Below, one piece after another: positions 1 through 6,825 of a stretch of DNA of 35,289 bases. Each line of letters starts with the position of its first letter. The stretch's first letter is position 1. Under the pieces are notes generated by a model. That model searched no databases, was not told the origin of the DNA, and was given only the letters and a program-made list of their open reading frames with translations. The position numbers were made by a program, and so were the translations under genes. This DNA comes from Anaerolineales bacterium (GTDB lineage Bacteria; Chloroflexota; Anaerolineae; Anaerolineales; Villigracilaceae), in the NCBI GenBank assembly GCA_021462845.1, contig JAJTXU010000021.1, positions 1 to 35,289 on the forward strand, in the 5' to 3' direction.

Positions 1-1
1 C

Positions 2-184
2 ATTTATGTCGCTTCCGCGCTGAACAACCTGAAAGGCGAGACGCTTCGCAGTCTCGCATTACAGTTCAGTAATAAATCCACAACGCTCTTGAAATAGCTC
101 TACGAAGCGGACGAACAAGATCGTCTGACTTTTTATTTCGACACGGGAAGTTGCACTTATCTTATTGCCTTTCGCTTGCGGTAA
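2..184 (+). pseudogene. 3' end of an unrecognised gene interrupted by an in-frame TAG
   Basis: Reading from base 2, one frame stays coding-like to a TAA at 182-184 and contains a single TAG at 95-97. The segment before it ends ...STTLLK and the segment after it begins LYEADEQDRLTFYF. Both halves look like protein, with balanced composition and an acidic helix followed by an alternating beta-like stretch, so the TAG probably replaced a sense codon such as CAG, AAG or GAG. I do not recognise the family. The gene starts outside the window. Options are a nonsense mutation, a base-call error, or a true C-terminus with chance downstream coding. Confidence 0.45.
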
Positions 185-222
185 CTTAGATCACATCAAA
201 CTGCCTACGCGAAGATCAACGC

Positions 223-251
223 TTGACAAATCAATTTTTCAGTCGTATATT
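223..251 (+). promoter_or_regulatory. sigma70-type promoter of the GbsR/MarR-like regulator
   Basis: TTGACA at 223-228 and TATATT at 246-251 are separated by exactly 17 bases, an almost perfect housekeeping promoter. The predicted transcription start falls at about 258, inside the palindrome at 253-272. The TTG that would extend the downstream reading frame to 223 is the first base triplet of this -35 box, so it is not a start codon. Confidence 0.8.
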
Positions 252-252
252 T

Positions 253-272
253 CGTTTAGTAATCACTAAACG
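253..272 (+). promoter_or_regulatory. palindromic operator overlapping the start of transcription
   Basis: CGTTTAGT (253-260) and ACTAAACG (265-272) form a perfect 8-bp inverted repeat with a 4-base AATC centre. It begins one base after the -10 box and ends 19 bases before the regulator's ATG. A dyad of this size and place is what a dimeric winged-helix regulator would use for autorepression (inference). Confidence 0.7.
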
Positions 273-291
273 TACAAAACGAGATAATCTC

Positions 292-816
292 ATGCCGCAA
301 TCGCTGACTAGAATCAAAAAAGATTTCACCGAGGGGCTGAGCCAGATCAGCCGCTTCTGGGGTTTCCCCAAAGGGATGGGCGCGATCTTCGCCGCGCTCT
401 ACCTCTCCCCCGCTCCCCTATCGTTGGACGAGATCGTTGCCGAGACCGGGTTGACCAAAGGCGCGATCAGCACGGAGATCCGCGCGCTGGCGCGTATGGG
501 GCTGGTCCACCGTTCGACCAAACTCGGCGACCGCAAAGACTACTACGAAGCGGAGACCGATTTCTATGCGGCGATCAAGTCCATTCTCAAAGAAAGACAA
601 AACAGCGAATTTGATCGCGCCGTCGGTTCGGTGAAAGCCGCGCTCGCCGCCATGGACGAGAACTGGGTGGACAATGACGAATGGAAGTTCGCCTACAAAC
701 GCGTACAGGCATTGCAAGAATTTTTCGACGCGATTGACAGCCTCTCGAAAGCCGTCATCAAACTAGAAAGTCTGGGCTTATCAAACGTTGCGAAGGTGTT
801 GAACGTATTGAAATAA
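292..816 (+). CDS. GbsR/MarR family winged-helix transcriptional regulator
   Basis: This is a 174-residue DNA-binding regulator. Residues ~10-45 (FWGFPKGMGAIFAALYLSP) and ~50-85 (LSLDEIVAETGLTKGAISTEIRALARMGLV) carry the GbsR-type winged helix, with ATGLTKGAISTEIRAL as the recognition helix, followed by a wing (STKLGDRKDYYEAE) and a long C-terminal dimerisation helix region. GbsR relatives repress transport or stress genes. The start at ATG 292 is chosen because upstream in-frame codons lie in the promoter and operator. No strong Shine-Dalgarno is visible. The NAD(P)-binding protein gene begins 16 bases after its stop, so the two are probably co-transcribed and perhaps jointly autoregulated. 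Confidence 0.85.
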   Translation: MPQSLTRIKKDFTEGLSQISRFWGFPKGMGAIFAALYLSPAPLSLDEIVAETGLTKGAISTEIRALARMGLVHRSTKLGDRKDYYEAETDFYAAIKSILKERQNSEFDRAVGSVKAALAAMDENWVDNDEWKFAYKRVQALQEFFDAIDSLSKAVIKLESLGLSNVAKVLNVLK

Positions 817-832
817 TCGCAAAGGAGCAACT

Positions 833-1738
833 ATGAAAATCGCAGTTACAGGCGCATTCAGTTACACGGGCAAATACATCACAAAGCGACTCTTGGAGCG
901 CGGCGAGGAGGTCGTCACGCTGACCAACCATCCAAACCGCCCTAACTCGTTCAATGGACAGGTGAAAACCTTTCCGCTGGATTTCGAAGAGGCGAGCATG
1001 ACCAAATCTCTGCAAGGCGCGGATGTTTTGGTGAATACATATTGGGTTCGATTCGATAAGGGAGAAAACACCCAGCCACGCGCGGTTGAGAATACGCGGA
1101 AGCTGGTCAATGCCGCGAAAACCGCAGGCGTAAAACGGATCGTCCACATCAGCATCGCGAACCCATCCGCCGATTCGCACTTGCCTTATTATTGGGGCAA
1201 GGCGGCGAACGAAAAAGCGGTGATTGACACCGGCTTGCCATACGCGATCATCCGCCCCACTGTGCTGGTCGGCGGCGGGGAAGATATCCTCATCAATAAC
1301 ATCGCTTTTCTTTTGCGGCGACTGCCTGTCATGCTTATCCCCGGTGACGGCTCGTATGGGATACAGCCGGTGCATGTGGAAGATGTGGCGGACCTCGCCG
1401 TGGAAGGCGTGTACAGCAAAGACAGTTACATCACGGACGCGGTTGGGCCCGAGAGCTACACGTTCAAAGAATTAGTCAAACTCGTGGGTGAAACGATCGG
1501 CGCAAAGCGGCTCGTCGTTTCCGCGCCGCCGCGGCTGGCATTGCTTGCCTCGCAATTCTTGAGTCTGTTTCTCAACGACGTGTTGCTCACGCCCGAAGAA
1601 GTGGATGGTTTGATGGGAAACCTGCTCGTTTCTCATGAGCCAGCGCGGGGCAAGATCAAGTTTTCAGATTGGCTGGAAGACAACAAGAATGCGCTTGGGA
1701 AAAAATACGCCTCAGAGATCGCGAAACATTATCGATAA
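833..1738 (+). CDS. NAD(P)-binding SDR/NmrA-like epimerase-family protein
   Basis: A 301-residue Rossmann-fold protein of the atypical short-chain dehydrogenase (NmrA/NDUFA9-like) group. The N-terminus has the dinucleotide motif GAFSYTGKYI (residues 6-15). Residues 105-130 (RIVHISIANP...LPYYWGKAANEKAV) resemble the active-site strand and YxxxK helix, with YWGKAANEK in the Y-x-x-K place, and a second motif LPYAIIRPTVLVGG follows. The substrate cannot be told from sequence; quinone-, sugar- or redox-sensing roles are all possible. A good Shine-Dalgarno (AAAGGAG) precedes the ATG. It follows the GbsR-like gene closely and is the obvious candidate target of that regulator. A strong terminator begins just after its stop. 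Confidence 0.8.
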   Translation: MKIAVTGAFSYTGKYITKRLLERGEEVVTLTNHPNRPNSFNGQVKTFPLDFEEASMTKSLQGADVLVNTYWVRFDKGENTQPRAVENTRKLVNAAKTAGVKRIVHISIANPSADSHLPYYWGKAANEKAVIDTGLPYAIIRPTVLVGGGEDILINNIAFLLRRLPVMLIPGDGSYGIQPVHVEDVADLAVEGVYSKDSYITDAVGPESYTFKELVKLVGETIGAKRLVVSAPPRLALLASQFLSLFLNDVLLTPEEVDGLMGNLLVSHEPARGKIKFSDWLEDNKNALGKKYASEIAKHYR

Positions 1739-1740
1739 AA

Positions 1741-1780
1741 AAAGGGACTGTCATCTTGAAGATGACAGTCCCTTTTTGGC
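1741..1780. terminator. bidirectional rho-independent terminator
   Basis: AAAGGGACTGTCATC (1741-1755) pairs perfectly with GATGACAGTCCCTTT (1761-1775) across a TTGAA loop. A-runs precede it and T-runs follow it. It lies between two convergent genes and would stop transcription from both. Confidence 0.9.
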
Positions 1781-1781
1781 T

Positions 1782-2399
1782 TCAATCTATCCTCACCATA
1801 CCGCCGCACTTGGGGTTATCCATGCAACCGTAGTAACGCTTGCCTTTGTCGGGTCCGGTGCGATGCATACGTAACACCATCATCCGCCCGCACGCGGGAC
1901 AATGAGGAACCGAATCAACTCTCCCCGTCGCGCGAAGCGGTCTCGTCTGCTTCACTTTGAGAATCGCAAGTTGGAATAATTCCGCCAAGTCCTCTTCCAA
2001 ATAATTTTCGCTCGACATCACATGCACGAGCGGAAGCCCCGCGCTGAGGAAAAGTTCTTCGAGAAAGCGATCGGCTTCGCGCGTTTCCGATTTGCCGACG
2101 GGCTTCACGATCTCAATTCCAAAAACAGGCTGAAGGGTCTTTGGATCGCACAGCAGAAAATCCACATGCTTGCGAAAAATTTTGTTGAAGAAATGGACAT
2201 TCTCGTTGGGACGCACGATATAAAAAATATCGTTGAGCGCAACTTTGGGGCAGACCACGTAATGCCTGCCCGCCATGTTTTGCAAAGCGCGGAACAACGC
2301 CAACTCAGGCGCGGACATGAACCGCTCGCGCAGGCGATACGGCAGGCGCTCGTCTTGCACTTTGACCTGAACAGAATCCCGCGTTGACATGATGCTCAT
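1782..2399 (-). CDS. DUF2726 nuclease-like protein with C-terminal zinc ribbon
   Basis: A 205-residue protein. The central part (PKVALNDIF...KHVDFLLCDPKTLQPVFGIEI) matches DUF2726, a domain related to restriction-endonuclease-like folds: the D of KHVDFLLCD and the E of FGIEI sit where the D-(x)n-ExK nuclease residues would be. The C-terminus (CPACGRMM...YYGCMDNPKC) is a topoisomerase-I-type four-cysteine zinc ribbon, so nucleic-acid binding is likely. The start is placed at ATG 2399 because it overlaps the TAA of the phosphatase gene as TAATG, a classic coupled start. The longer frame to 2501 would overlap that gene by 100 bases. Function is unknown; DNA repair or processing is a guess. Confidence 0.8.
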   Translation of the reverse strand: MSIMSTRDSVQVKVQDERLPYRLRERFMSAPELALFRALQNMAGRHYVVCPKVALNDIFYIVRPNENVHFFNKIFRKHVDFLLCDPKTLQPVFGIEIVKPVGKSETREADRFLEELFLSAGLPLVHVMSSENYLEEDLAELFQLAILKVKQTRPLRATGRVDSVPHCPACGRMMVLRMHRTGPDKGKRYYGCMDNPKCGGMVRID

Positions 2400-3166
2400 T
2401 ATACACGTAACATTTTCAGGACTTTGGATTTGAGCGCGGCATTGACGGCGAGTCCTTCCCCGTGAGTGTGACCTTCTTTGCCGTTCCATGAGCCGAACCA
2501 CCCACCCGCTTCACGCAGGATGGGCGACATGGGCGCCACATCCCAAATTTTGATACTCGGGTCGAGCATGATCTCGGCGCGACCCGTGGCGACCATGTGA
2601 TACCCGTACGCATCGGACCAACCGCGCCCGTAGAAACATTCTTTGTGCAAGTTCTCGAACACATCGAGTCTTTTCTTCGTGCGGAAGCCCGACCAACTCG
2701 TGTATGTGAACACCGCTTCTTTTAGGTTTTTCACTTCGGAAACATGCGCGCGTTTTCCGTTCCACCATGCGCCGAGTCCGTCTGCCGCGTAGAGGATTTC
2801 ATCCAGCGCGGGGAAACATACAACGCCGACGCGCGACACGCCTTCAATTTCCAACGCGATCAACACGGAGTAGAACGGCACGCCCTTCATAAAGGATTTC
2901 GTTCCGTCAATTGGGTCAACAATCCAGCGGAAGGGATTCTTCGCCCCTGCTTTTTCTCCATATTCCTCACCCACAATCGCGTGACTCGGATACGCCTTCT
3001 CGATCTCGCCGCGGATGAATTGCTCGGTGGCGCGATCCGCCGCAGTGACGGGCGACTCGTCATTTTTCAGATCGTGTTGAATCCCTTTGTTGTAGTAACT
3101 GAGGGTGATTCGCCCGGCGCGATAGGCAAGTTGGCGGGCGAAGTTGAGGTAGGAATCAAGTTTCAT
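2399..3166 (-). CDS. inositol-monophosphatase-family phosphatase, HisN-like
   Basis: A 255-residue Mg2+-dependent phosphatase of the IMPase/FIG superfamily. Metal-binding motifs are visible in order: GEEYGEK (~68-74, first Glu), WIVDPIDGTKSFMKG (~82-96, the DPIDGT motif) and IKIWDVAPMSPILREAGG (~207-224, WDxAP). Closest by eye to histidinol-phosphatases of the HisN type, though inositol-1-phosphate or related substrates cannot be excluded. Length is normal for the family. It begins 3 bases after the PIN-like gene's stop and is coupled to the DUF2726 gene by TAATG. The start has only a weak Shine-Dalgarno. A second, truncated copy of its 5' end lies at 5030-5119. Confidence 0.88.
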   Translation of the reverse strand: MKLDSYLNFARQLAYRAGRITLSYYNKGIQHDLKNDESPVTAADRATEQFIRGEIEKAYPSHAIVGEEYGEKAGAKNPFRWIVDPIDGTKSFMKGVPFYSVLIALEIEGVSRVGVVCFPALDEILYAADGLGAWWNGKRAHVSEVKNLKEAVFTYTSWSGFRTKKRLDVFENLHKECFYGRGWSDAYGYHMVATGRAEIMLDPSIKIWDVAPMSPILREAGGWFGSWNGKEGHTHGEGLAVNAALKSKVLKMLRV

Positions 3167-3169
3167 TTT

Positions 3170-3562
3170 TTATGGGATGTAAACCCGCCCGATGCCGAGA
3201 TAATTTTCTATATTCAAAATGATTTCGACCAGCCGTTCAGCGCATTGCTCGCGGAAAGCGCGCTCTTCCATGCGGCTGACCATGCTAATGGTAACAACAG
3301 GCAATGAGGACGGAGTGTTCTCATTTCGAATAGTTTGCTCCAGCGAATCTTCCCCTTCGCTATTTCGATTCCCGGTGAGAAGAATGAGTTGTTTCTCCTG
3401 CGCAAACATCCACACAGAACGGTCGTTGCTGTTAATCGGAAGCCCCACATCACTAAAAGTAAGCATGGGGATATCCAGCAGTTTGAGCCAACCTTCGCTG
3501 CCCATAGTCGCCCACAGCAAAATTCCCTGTTTCTTCAGGTGATGGTCGAGAAGAACTTTCAC
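3170..3562 (-). CDS. PIN-like (DUF5615-type) predicted toxin
   Basis: A 130-residue protein that begins MKVLLDHHLKKQG, an acidic N-terminal strand typical of PIN-like nucleases, and later has FSDVGLPINSNDRSVWMFAQEKQLILLTGNR. That fits the DUF5615/Mut7-C-like pattern D...(A)..L(L)T.(D/N)R. The final Asp expected in many members appears here as Asn in TGNR, so catalytic activity is uncertain. The ATG overlaps the stop of the DUF433-type gene by 4 bases (ATGA), the usual antitoxin-then-toxin arrangement. The pairing of DUF433 and DUF5615 proteins is a recurrent TA-like module; the RNase role is inferred. Confidence 0.6.
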   Translation of the reverse strand: MKVLLDHHLKKQGILLWATMGSEGWLKLLDIPMLTFSDVGLPINSNDRSVWMFAQEKQLILLTGNRNSEGEDSLEQTIRNENTPSSLPVVTISMVSRMEERAFREQCAERLVEIILNIENYLGIGRVYIP

Positions 3563-4053
3563 GATTTGCGATCCGTGTGATATTGCTCCCGCAACTCGTG
3601 TAACTTCGCGCGGACGACATCACGTTGGACGTATATCCTTCCTAACTGTTCCTGATTTTTCTCGTCCCAGTATTTTCGATTTTCCTCGGCAGATTTCAAA
3701 GCAGACTGATATTCCTTCTCTACGTCCGCTTTGTGCAAGTGGATGTAGTCGAGAACGTCGAGCATCTCCTCGTCGGTAAGCTCATACAGATCGCGCACAT
3801 TCTTCAGGGAGTTTCCTTCCCTGATCTCATCCATGATGGCAAACAAAGTGAGGCGTGAACCCTTGATGGTCAAACCTCCTGCCGCTCGGACGACAGTCTG
3901 GTTTTCACGCGGCACAGGTCCATCTGCCTCCAACAGGGCGTTGACCAGTTTCTGCGAACGCAGAATCGCCAGTTCGGCTTGCATGGCTCGGAGGCTCTCT
4001 TCCAATTGGGAGATTCGCTCGCCGATTTGCATTTGGGTTGGGTTTTTCTTCAT
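3559..4053 (-). CDS. DUF433-domain antitoxin-like protein with coiled coils
   Basis: About 164 residues. An N-terminal heptad-rich coiled coil (QIGERISQLEESLRAMQAELAILRSQ) is followed by a DUF433 (VapB45-like winged-helix) segment, GGLTIKGSRLTLFAIMD...LYELTDEEMLDVLDYI, and a second charged helix (YQSALKSAEENRKYWDEK). DUF433 proteins are DNA-binding antitoxin candidates. ATG 4053 is preferred because GAGAG lies ~8-12 bases upstream; ATG 4080 would add nine residues without a ribosome site. It overlaps the downstream PIN-like gene by ATGA. The coiled-coil extension is longer than in typical DUF433 antitoxins and may mediate oligomerisation. Confidence 0.65.
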   Translation of the reverse strand: MKKNPTQMQIGERISQLEESLRAMQAELAILRSQKLVNALLEADGPVPRENQTVVRAAGGLTIKGSRLTLFAIMDEIREGNSLKNVRDLYELTDEEMLDVLDYIHLHKADVEKEYQSALKSAEENRKYWDEKNQEQLGRIYVQRDVVRAKLHELREQYHTDRKS

Positions 4054-4218
4054 GGAACACTCTCGCTTTTCATTCCCCATTTTATCAGAACGGTATCAAA
4101 AAATATTGGCACCGCGGTGCGGCAGGCAAATTATGCGGCGAAATTGTTCCTCTAAAGCCGATTTCTTTTTTTGGCACGGCGCGCTCCACGCAAGAAATTT
4201 TAATCGTTCGGGCAAAAA

Positions 4219-4240
4219 GCGACTGAAGTCGCCACTACGA
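4219..4240 (+). repeat. short palindromic element, head plus CACTACGA tail
   Basis: GCGACT-GA-AGTCGC (4219-4232) followed by CACTACGA. It belongs to a family of similar elements at 13577-13627, 26955-26977, 27009-27033 and 27059-27080. The 4081-4263 interval around it holds no gene. Confidence 0.6.
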
Positions 4241-4263
4241 TGCCTGCCATGAAATTTTGATTT

Positions 4264-5025
4264 TCATTCCGACATTTTCAGCCAGCCGAAAATCATCCAT
4301 GGGGAGACGGCGAAGATTCCAGCCAACGCGGCGCCGCCCAATCCGCCGGACAACGCGCCCAAAATACTTCCCAGCGCGGTTATGCAAAAAAGGATAACCG
4401 TCAACTTATCGAATTGCGGATCGGAGCGGTCTGCCAAAAGCGGCTTGCCAAGCCAGAGGAAGACCATGAATGCCACAAAGGTCGTGAGCCACCAACCGAA
4501 GAAATTCTGCAAGGGGATGCCGAAATACGGTCCATTGACATCCCAGACCCAGTGACCGATCTTCACCATGACCGGGTCCATGACCACATCCCAGGCCGTC
4601 ATCACGATCGCTCCCGCCGCCGCCACCCAAACGGGACGGGCGTTCGCCTTACCGGGGACGATCCAATCCGCAATGACGAAGGACGGATACATCATCATGA
4701 ACCACGCGATCGGGATGATCAGCGGCACCAGACCTAGAAACAGGCGTCCCAACTTGTCAGTGTAGTGATAGGGACCATAGATCAAACCCGTGAGCACGCC
4801 CACACTCTCAAACGCGAGACTAACCACAAATGCGGAACCTAACAGCCAAAGCGCGCGAGACCATTTGAAGCGAGCGCCCGCGTGGAATAAGGCGATCAAA
4901 AAACCCAACAGCGTTGACAAGGGGTAAAGATAAAAGGGAAATTTTTGCCCGGCATTCGCCAGGTATTGAAGCCCTACTGTCAACAAGGCGTAGACCGCCA
5001 GCAGTATCGGAAGCGTTTTTCGCAT
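4264..5025 (-). CDS. CruF-like carotenoid-biosynthesis membrane protein (DUF422)
   Basis: A 253-residue integral membrane protein with about seven hydrophobic segments. It matches the DUF422/carotenoid biosynthesis family (bisanhydrobacterioruberin or gamma-carotene 1',2'-hydratase, CruF): conserved pieces include GLIYGPYHYTDKLG, VPLIIPIAWFMMMYPS and MTAWDVVMDPVMVK...WVWDVNGPYFGIPLQNFFGWW. CruF hydrates the end of linear carotenoids in the cytoplasmic membrane. No other carotenoid genes are near. The AAAGGA that likely serves as Shine-Dalgarno, 10 bases before the ATG, is formed by the last codons of the hisN-like remnant immediately upstream. The family match is by recognition of these motifs, and the exact substrate is not predictable. 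Confidence 0.78.
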   Translation of the reverse strand: MRKTLPILLAVYALLTVGLQYLANAGQKFPFYLYPLSTLLGFLIALFHAGARFKWSRALWLLGSAFVVSLAFESVGVLTGLIYGPYHYTDKLGRLFLGLVPLIIPIAWFMMMYPSFVIADWIVPGKANARPVWVAAAGAIVMTAWDVVMDPVMVKIGHWVWDVNGPYFGIPLQNFFGWWLTTFVAFMVFLWLGKPLLADRSDPQFDKLTVILFCITALGSILGALSGGLGGAALAGIFAVSPWMIFGWLKMSE

Positions 5026-5029
5026 TGTT

Positions 5030-5119
5030 TCAGATTCCTTTGTTGTAGTAACTGGACGTGATCCGCCCGGCGCGGCAGGCAGGTTGACGGGCGAAGTTGA
5101 GATAGGGTTGGATGTTCAT
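5030..5119 (-). pseudogene. truncated 5' copy of the HisN-like phosphatase gene
   Basis: ATG at 5119 opens a 29-codon frame ending in TGA at 5030-5032. Of its 29 residues, 22 match the first 29 of the intact phosphatase at 2399-3166 (shared blocks YLNFARQ, RAGRIT, SYYNKGI); by hand count about 70 of 87 bases agree. Similarity stops exactly at the TGA. Like the intact gene it starts a few bases after the stop of a PIN-type toxin gene. It is now a scar, although it may still act as a short translated leader for the CruF-like gene that starts 4 bases later. Confidence 0.85.
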
Positions 5120-5120
5120 T

Positions 5121-5507
5121 TCACCACACGCGTTTGACACCGTAGGCATCAAACGCGGGGTCGGCGCTGACGAAGGTCATACTTTCGATCTTGGATTGAA
5201 CTACGAGCAGGCGATCAAACGGGTCGCGGTGGTGAAATGGCAAAGTCGTTACAGCGGCTGTATGTTCCAGCGAAATACTTAATAGTCCGATCCCGTTCAA
5301 CACGAGATGGTGAGAAATGAAAGTTTCGTATTCCTGATTCAAAGATAATTTTCCCACACTGATCTTGATAGCAATCTCCCACAGGCTCGCCGCGCTAAGA
5401 AATGGCTGTGATTCGTCCGATTCAATTAAAACCCGCGCCGGTTGACTCAAGCGCGGATTGTCGTCAACAAACCACAGAAAGGCATGGGTATCAAGCAGAA
5501 TGTTCAT
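5121..5507 (-). CDS. VapC-type PIN-domain toxin
   Basis: A 128-residue PIN-domain ribonuclease. All four acidic positions are visible: D6 in LLDTHAFLW, E43-like in SAASLWEIAIK, D93-like in HHRDPFDRLLV and D115-like in FVSADPAFDAYG. This matches the VapC subgroup containing the sequence HRDPFDRLL. The toxin would cleave RNA, usually tRNA or rRNA, when freed from its antitoxin. Its ATG overlaps the antitoxin gene stop by 4 bases. The stop is one base before the start of the HisN-like remnant. Confidence 0.9.
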   Translation of the reverse strand: MNILLDTHAFLWFVDDNPRLSQPARVLIESDESQPFLSAASLWEIAIKISVGKLSLNQEYETFISHHLVLNGIGLLSISLEHTAAVTTLPFHHRDPFDRLLVVQSKIESMTFVSADPAFDAYGVKRVW

Positions 5508-5734
5508 GGCATGTACGCGGCGAAGTCATCAAGAGGCTCATCGAAATCTTCCGCCATTTTGATCATGCCTTTCGCGCTTCCCGCCTTGCGCGGGTGGAAC
5601 ATCTGCTTGAGCGGAGTTAATTGCACTAACGCCTTGCCATCGCGTTCGATGAAAACGGGCTCGCCGCGCAACGCCGCATCAATTAGATCCCAAAGTTTCT
5701 TAGGCAAATCGCTTTGCTTGATCTGGTGAATCAT
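5504..5734 (-). CDS. VapB/Phd-like (DUF2281-type) antitoxin
   Basis: A 76-residue partner of the VapC-like toxin. The N-terminus (KLWDLIDAALRGEPVFIERDGKALVQLTPL) is Phd/YefM-like, and the C-terminus (GSAKGMIKMAEDFDEPLDDFAAYM) is the acidic toxin-binding tail commonly seen as DUF2281. Such antitoxins bind their own promoter through the N-terminal domain. ATGA overlap with the toxin gene. The ATG at 5734 follows a purine-rich GGAAAGAAGG Shine-Dalgarno stretch. Confidence 0.88.
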   Translation of the reverse strand: MIHQIKQSDLPKKLWDLIDAALRGEPVFIERDGKALVQLTPLKQMFHPRKAGSAKGMIKMAEDFDEPLDDFAAYMP

Positions 5735-5791
5735 AGTTGCCTTCTTTCCTTCTCTGCAAGTATAGCATAGACCTGTAGCGATGATTCTTTA

Positions 5792-5875
5792 TCACAATAG
5801 GTTATCAAGCAGCATCAATTCCTCCTCCGCCGCCATCACCTCCCCATCCAACCACGCGGCGCGGAGGATGTTATT
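5792..5875 (-). pseudogene. 3'-end remnant of a second CCA-adding-enzyme gene
   Basis: On the minus strand, from just after a TAA at 5876-5878 to a TGA at 5792-5794, a short frame reads ILRAAWLDGEV...EEE...LL. This is the C-terminal signature of the intact CCA enzyme at 7931-9181 (HLRAAWLDGEVGTEEEE). Over the 30 bases 5837-5866 versus 7985-8014 only one base differs. No other part of the gene is present. It lies between the NAD-kinase-like gene and the VapBC-like pair. Confidence 0.82.
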
Positions 5876-5880
5876 TTAGA

Positions 5881-6816
5881 TCACGATACTACGAGATGCG
5901 TCTTCTTTTTTGCCAGCGAGATCGTTGCTATCGCTCCCGAATTGAACGGCAAGAAATCCGTTTCAACGCCGTCGCTAAAAATAACGCCACCCTCCGCCAT
6001 CTCGGATTCGACCACCAGCGGAGATTGCGGAGTCACCAATCCGCTGACGATCTCTGCGCCCGACGTCTTGCTGATGAACGGCTCGCGGACCACAAAGATC
6101 AACTGATCCGCCTCCCATTTTATGCGGATACTAGGCAACTCCATATCATCTTCGCTTTTTGAAAAGACCTCGTACATTCCGTTCGCCATGTTGAACACAC
6201 TGCTCAACCAGCCTGTCGAACCTGCGCCTGTCGAAACAATGATGCCGCTGGAAGAATGATGCTCTTCCTGCTCCTGTGTTCTGATCTTGTATCGCGCCGA
6301 AACATGTGTCTTCGCGCCAATAAATAGATCGTTGAAAGCAAGAAGCGACTGCCCGTCGTTCAACGCCGCCTCCGCCATACTGATCTGGCGAACTTTGAGT
6401 TGCCCAGCCATCACCTTTTGCACAGCAGGGATCGCCGTCTGCACAGTGAAAGGCAGGAGGATTCCGTCAATATGATCGGGATCGGGGTTAACTGCCACGA
6501 TGGGTTGACCATCGAGATACTTGGCTGTGTTTACAACCAGTCCGTCAATGCCAATGGTCACCACCACGTCTTCGGGCGCAAAGAGAAAGTTGGGTAGAAA
6601 GCCCCGTTCAATTTCCTGCATCTTCCCGAGTCTTTGCAATGCGGAGCGCAGTTTGGTCAGCGAGTTCAGGTAGGCGGCGTGTTCGCGTTCATAAAGCGAA
6701 AAATCTCCGCCGCTATGTTCGATGTAGAATTTCGCCTGCCCAATCGTGTTGAACCGCTCGACCAATCCTTCCAACCGCGTCTTGCGAGTGACGAGGACGA
6801 TCTTCTCGTAATCCAC
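5881..6816 (-). CDS. divergent NAD(+)/NADH kinase-family protein
   Basis: A 311-residue protein with the fold signatures of ATP-NAD kinases. VVVTIGIDGLVVNTAKYLDGQPIVAVNPDP aligns with the GGDG(T) loop, keeping the catalytic-type Asp but reading G-I-D-G-L. FNDLFIGAKTHVSARYKI aligns with the NE/D motif, and SSGIIVSTGAGSTGW with the S-T-x-(T)GSTA motif. The classical NADK reaction (NAD to NADP) is possible, but these changes leave room for another diphosphate substrate. It begins 9 bases after the stop of the SPFH gene and so shares its transcript. Confidence 0.72.
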   Translation of the reverse strand: MDYEKIVLVTRKTRLEGLVERFNTIGQAKFYIEHSGGDFSLYEREHAAYLNSLTKLRSALQRLGKMQEIERGFLPNFLFAPEDVVVTIGIDGLVVNTAKYLDGQPIVAVNPDPDHIDGILLPFTVQTAIPAVQKVMAGQLKVRQISMAEAALNDGQSLLAFNDLFIGAKTHVSARYKIRTQEQEEHHSSSGIIVSTGAGSTGWLSSVFNMANGMYEVFSKSEDDMELPSIRIKWEADQLIFVVREPFISKTSGAEIVSGLVTPQSPLVVESEMAEGGVIFSDGVETDFLPFNSGAIATISLAKKKTHLVVS

Positions 6817-6825
6817 ACCTCACCT

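Noticed and set aside
223-291. N-terminal extension of the GbsR-like regulator from TTG 223
   Set aside because: The extension overlaps the -35, -10 and operator; homologous sequence begins near residue 24 and ATG 292 is in frame.
758-1375. Minus-strand open frame opposite the SDR-like gene
   Set aside because: Shadow of the plus-strand gene, which has clear Rossmann motifs and a ribosome site.
5041-5119. Regulatory RNA upstream of the CruF-like gene
   Set aside because: The sequence is explained by similarity to the 5' end of the HisN-like gene.
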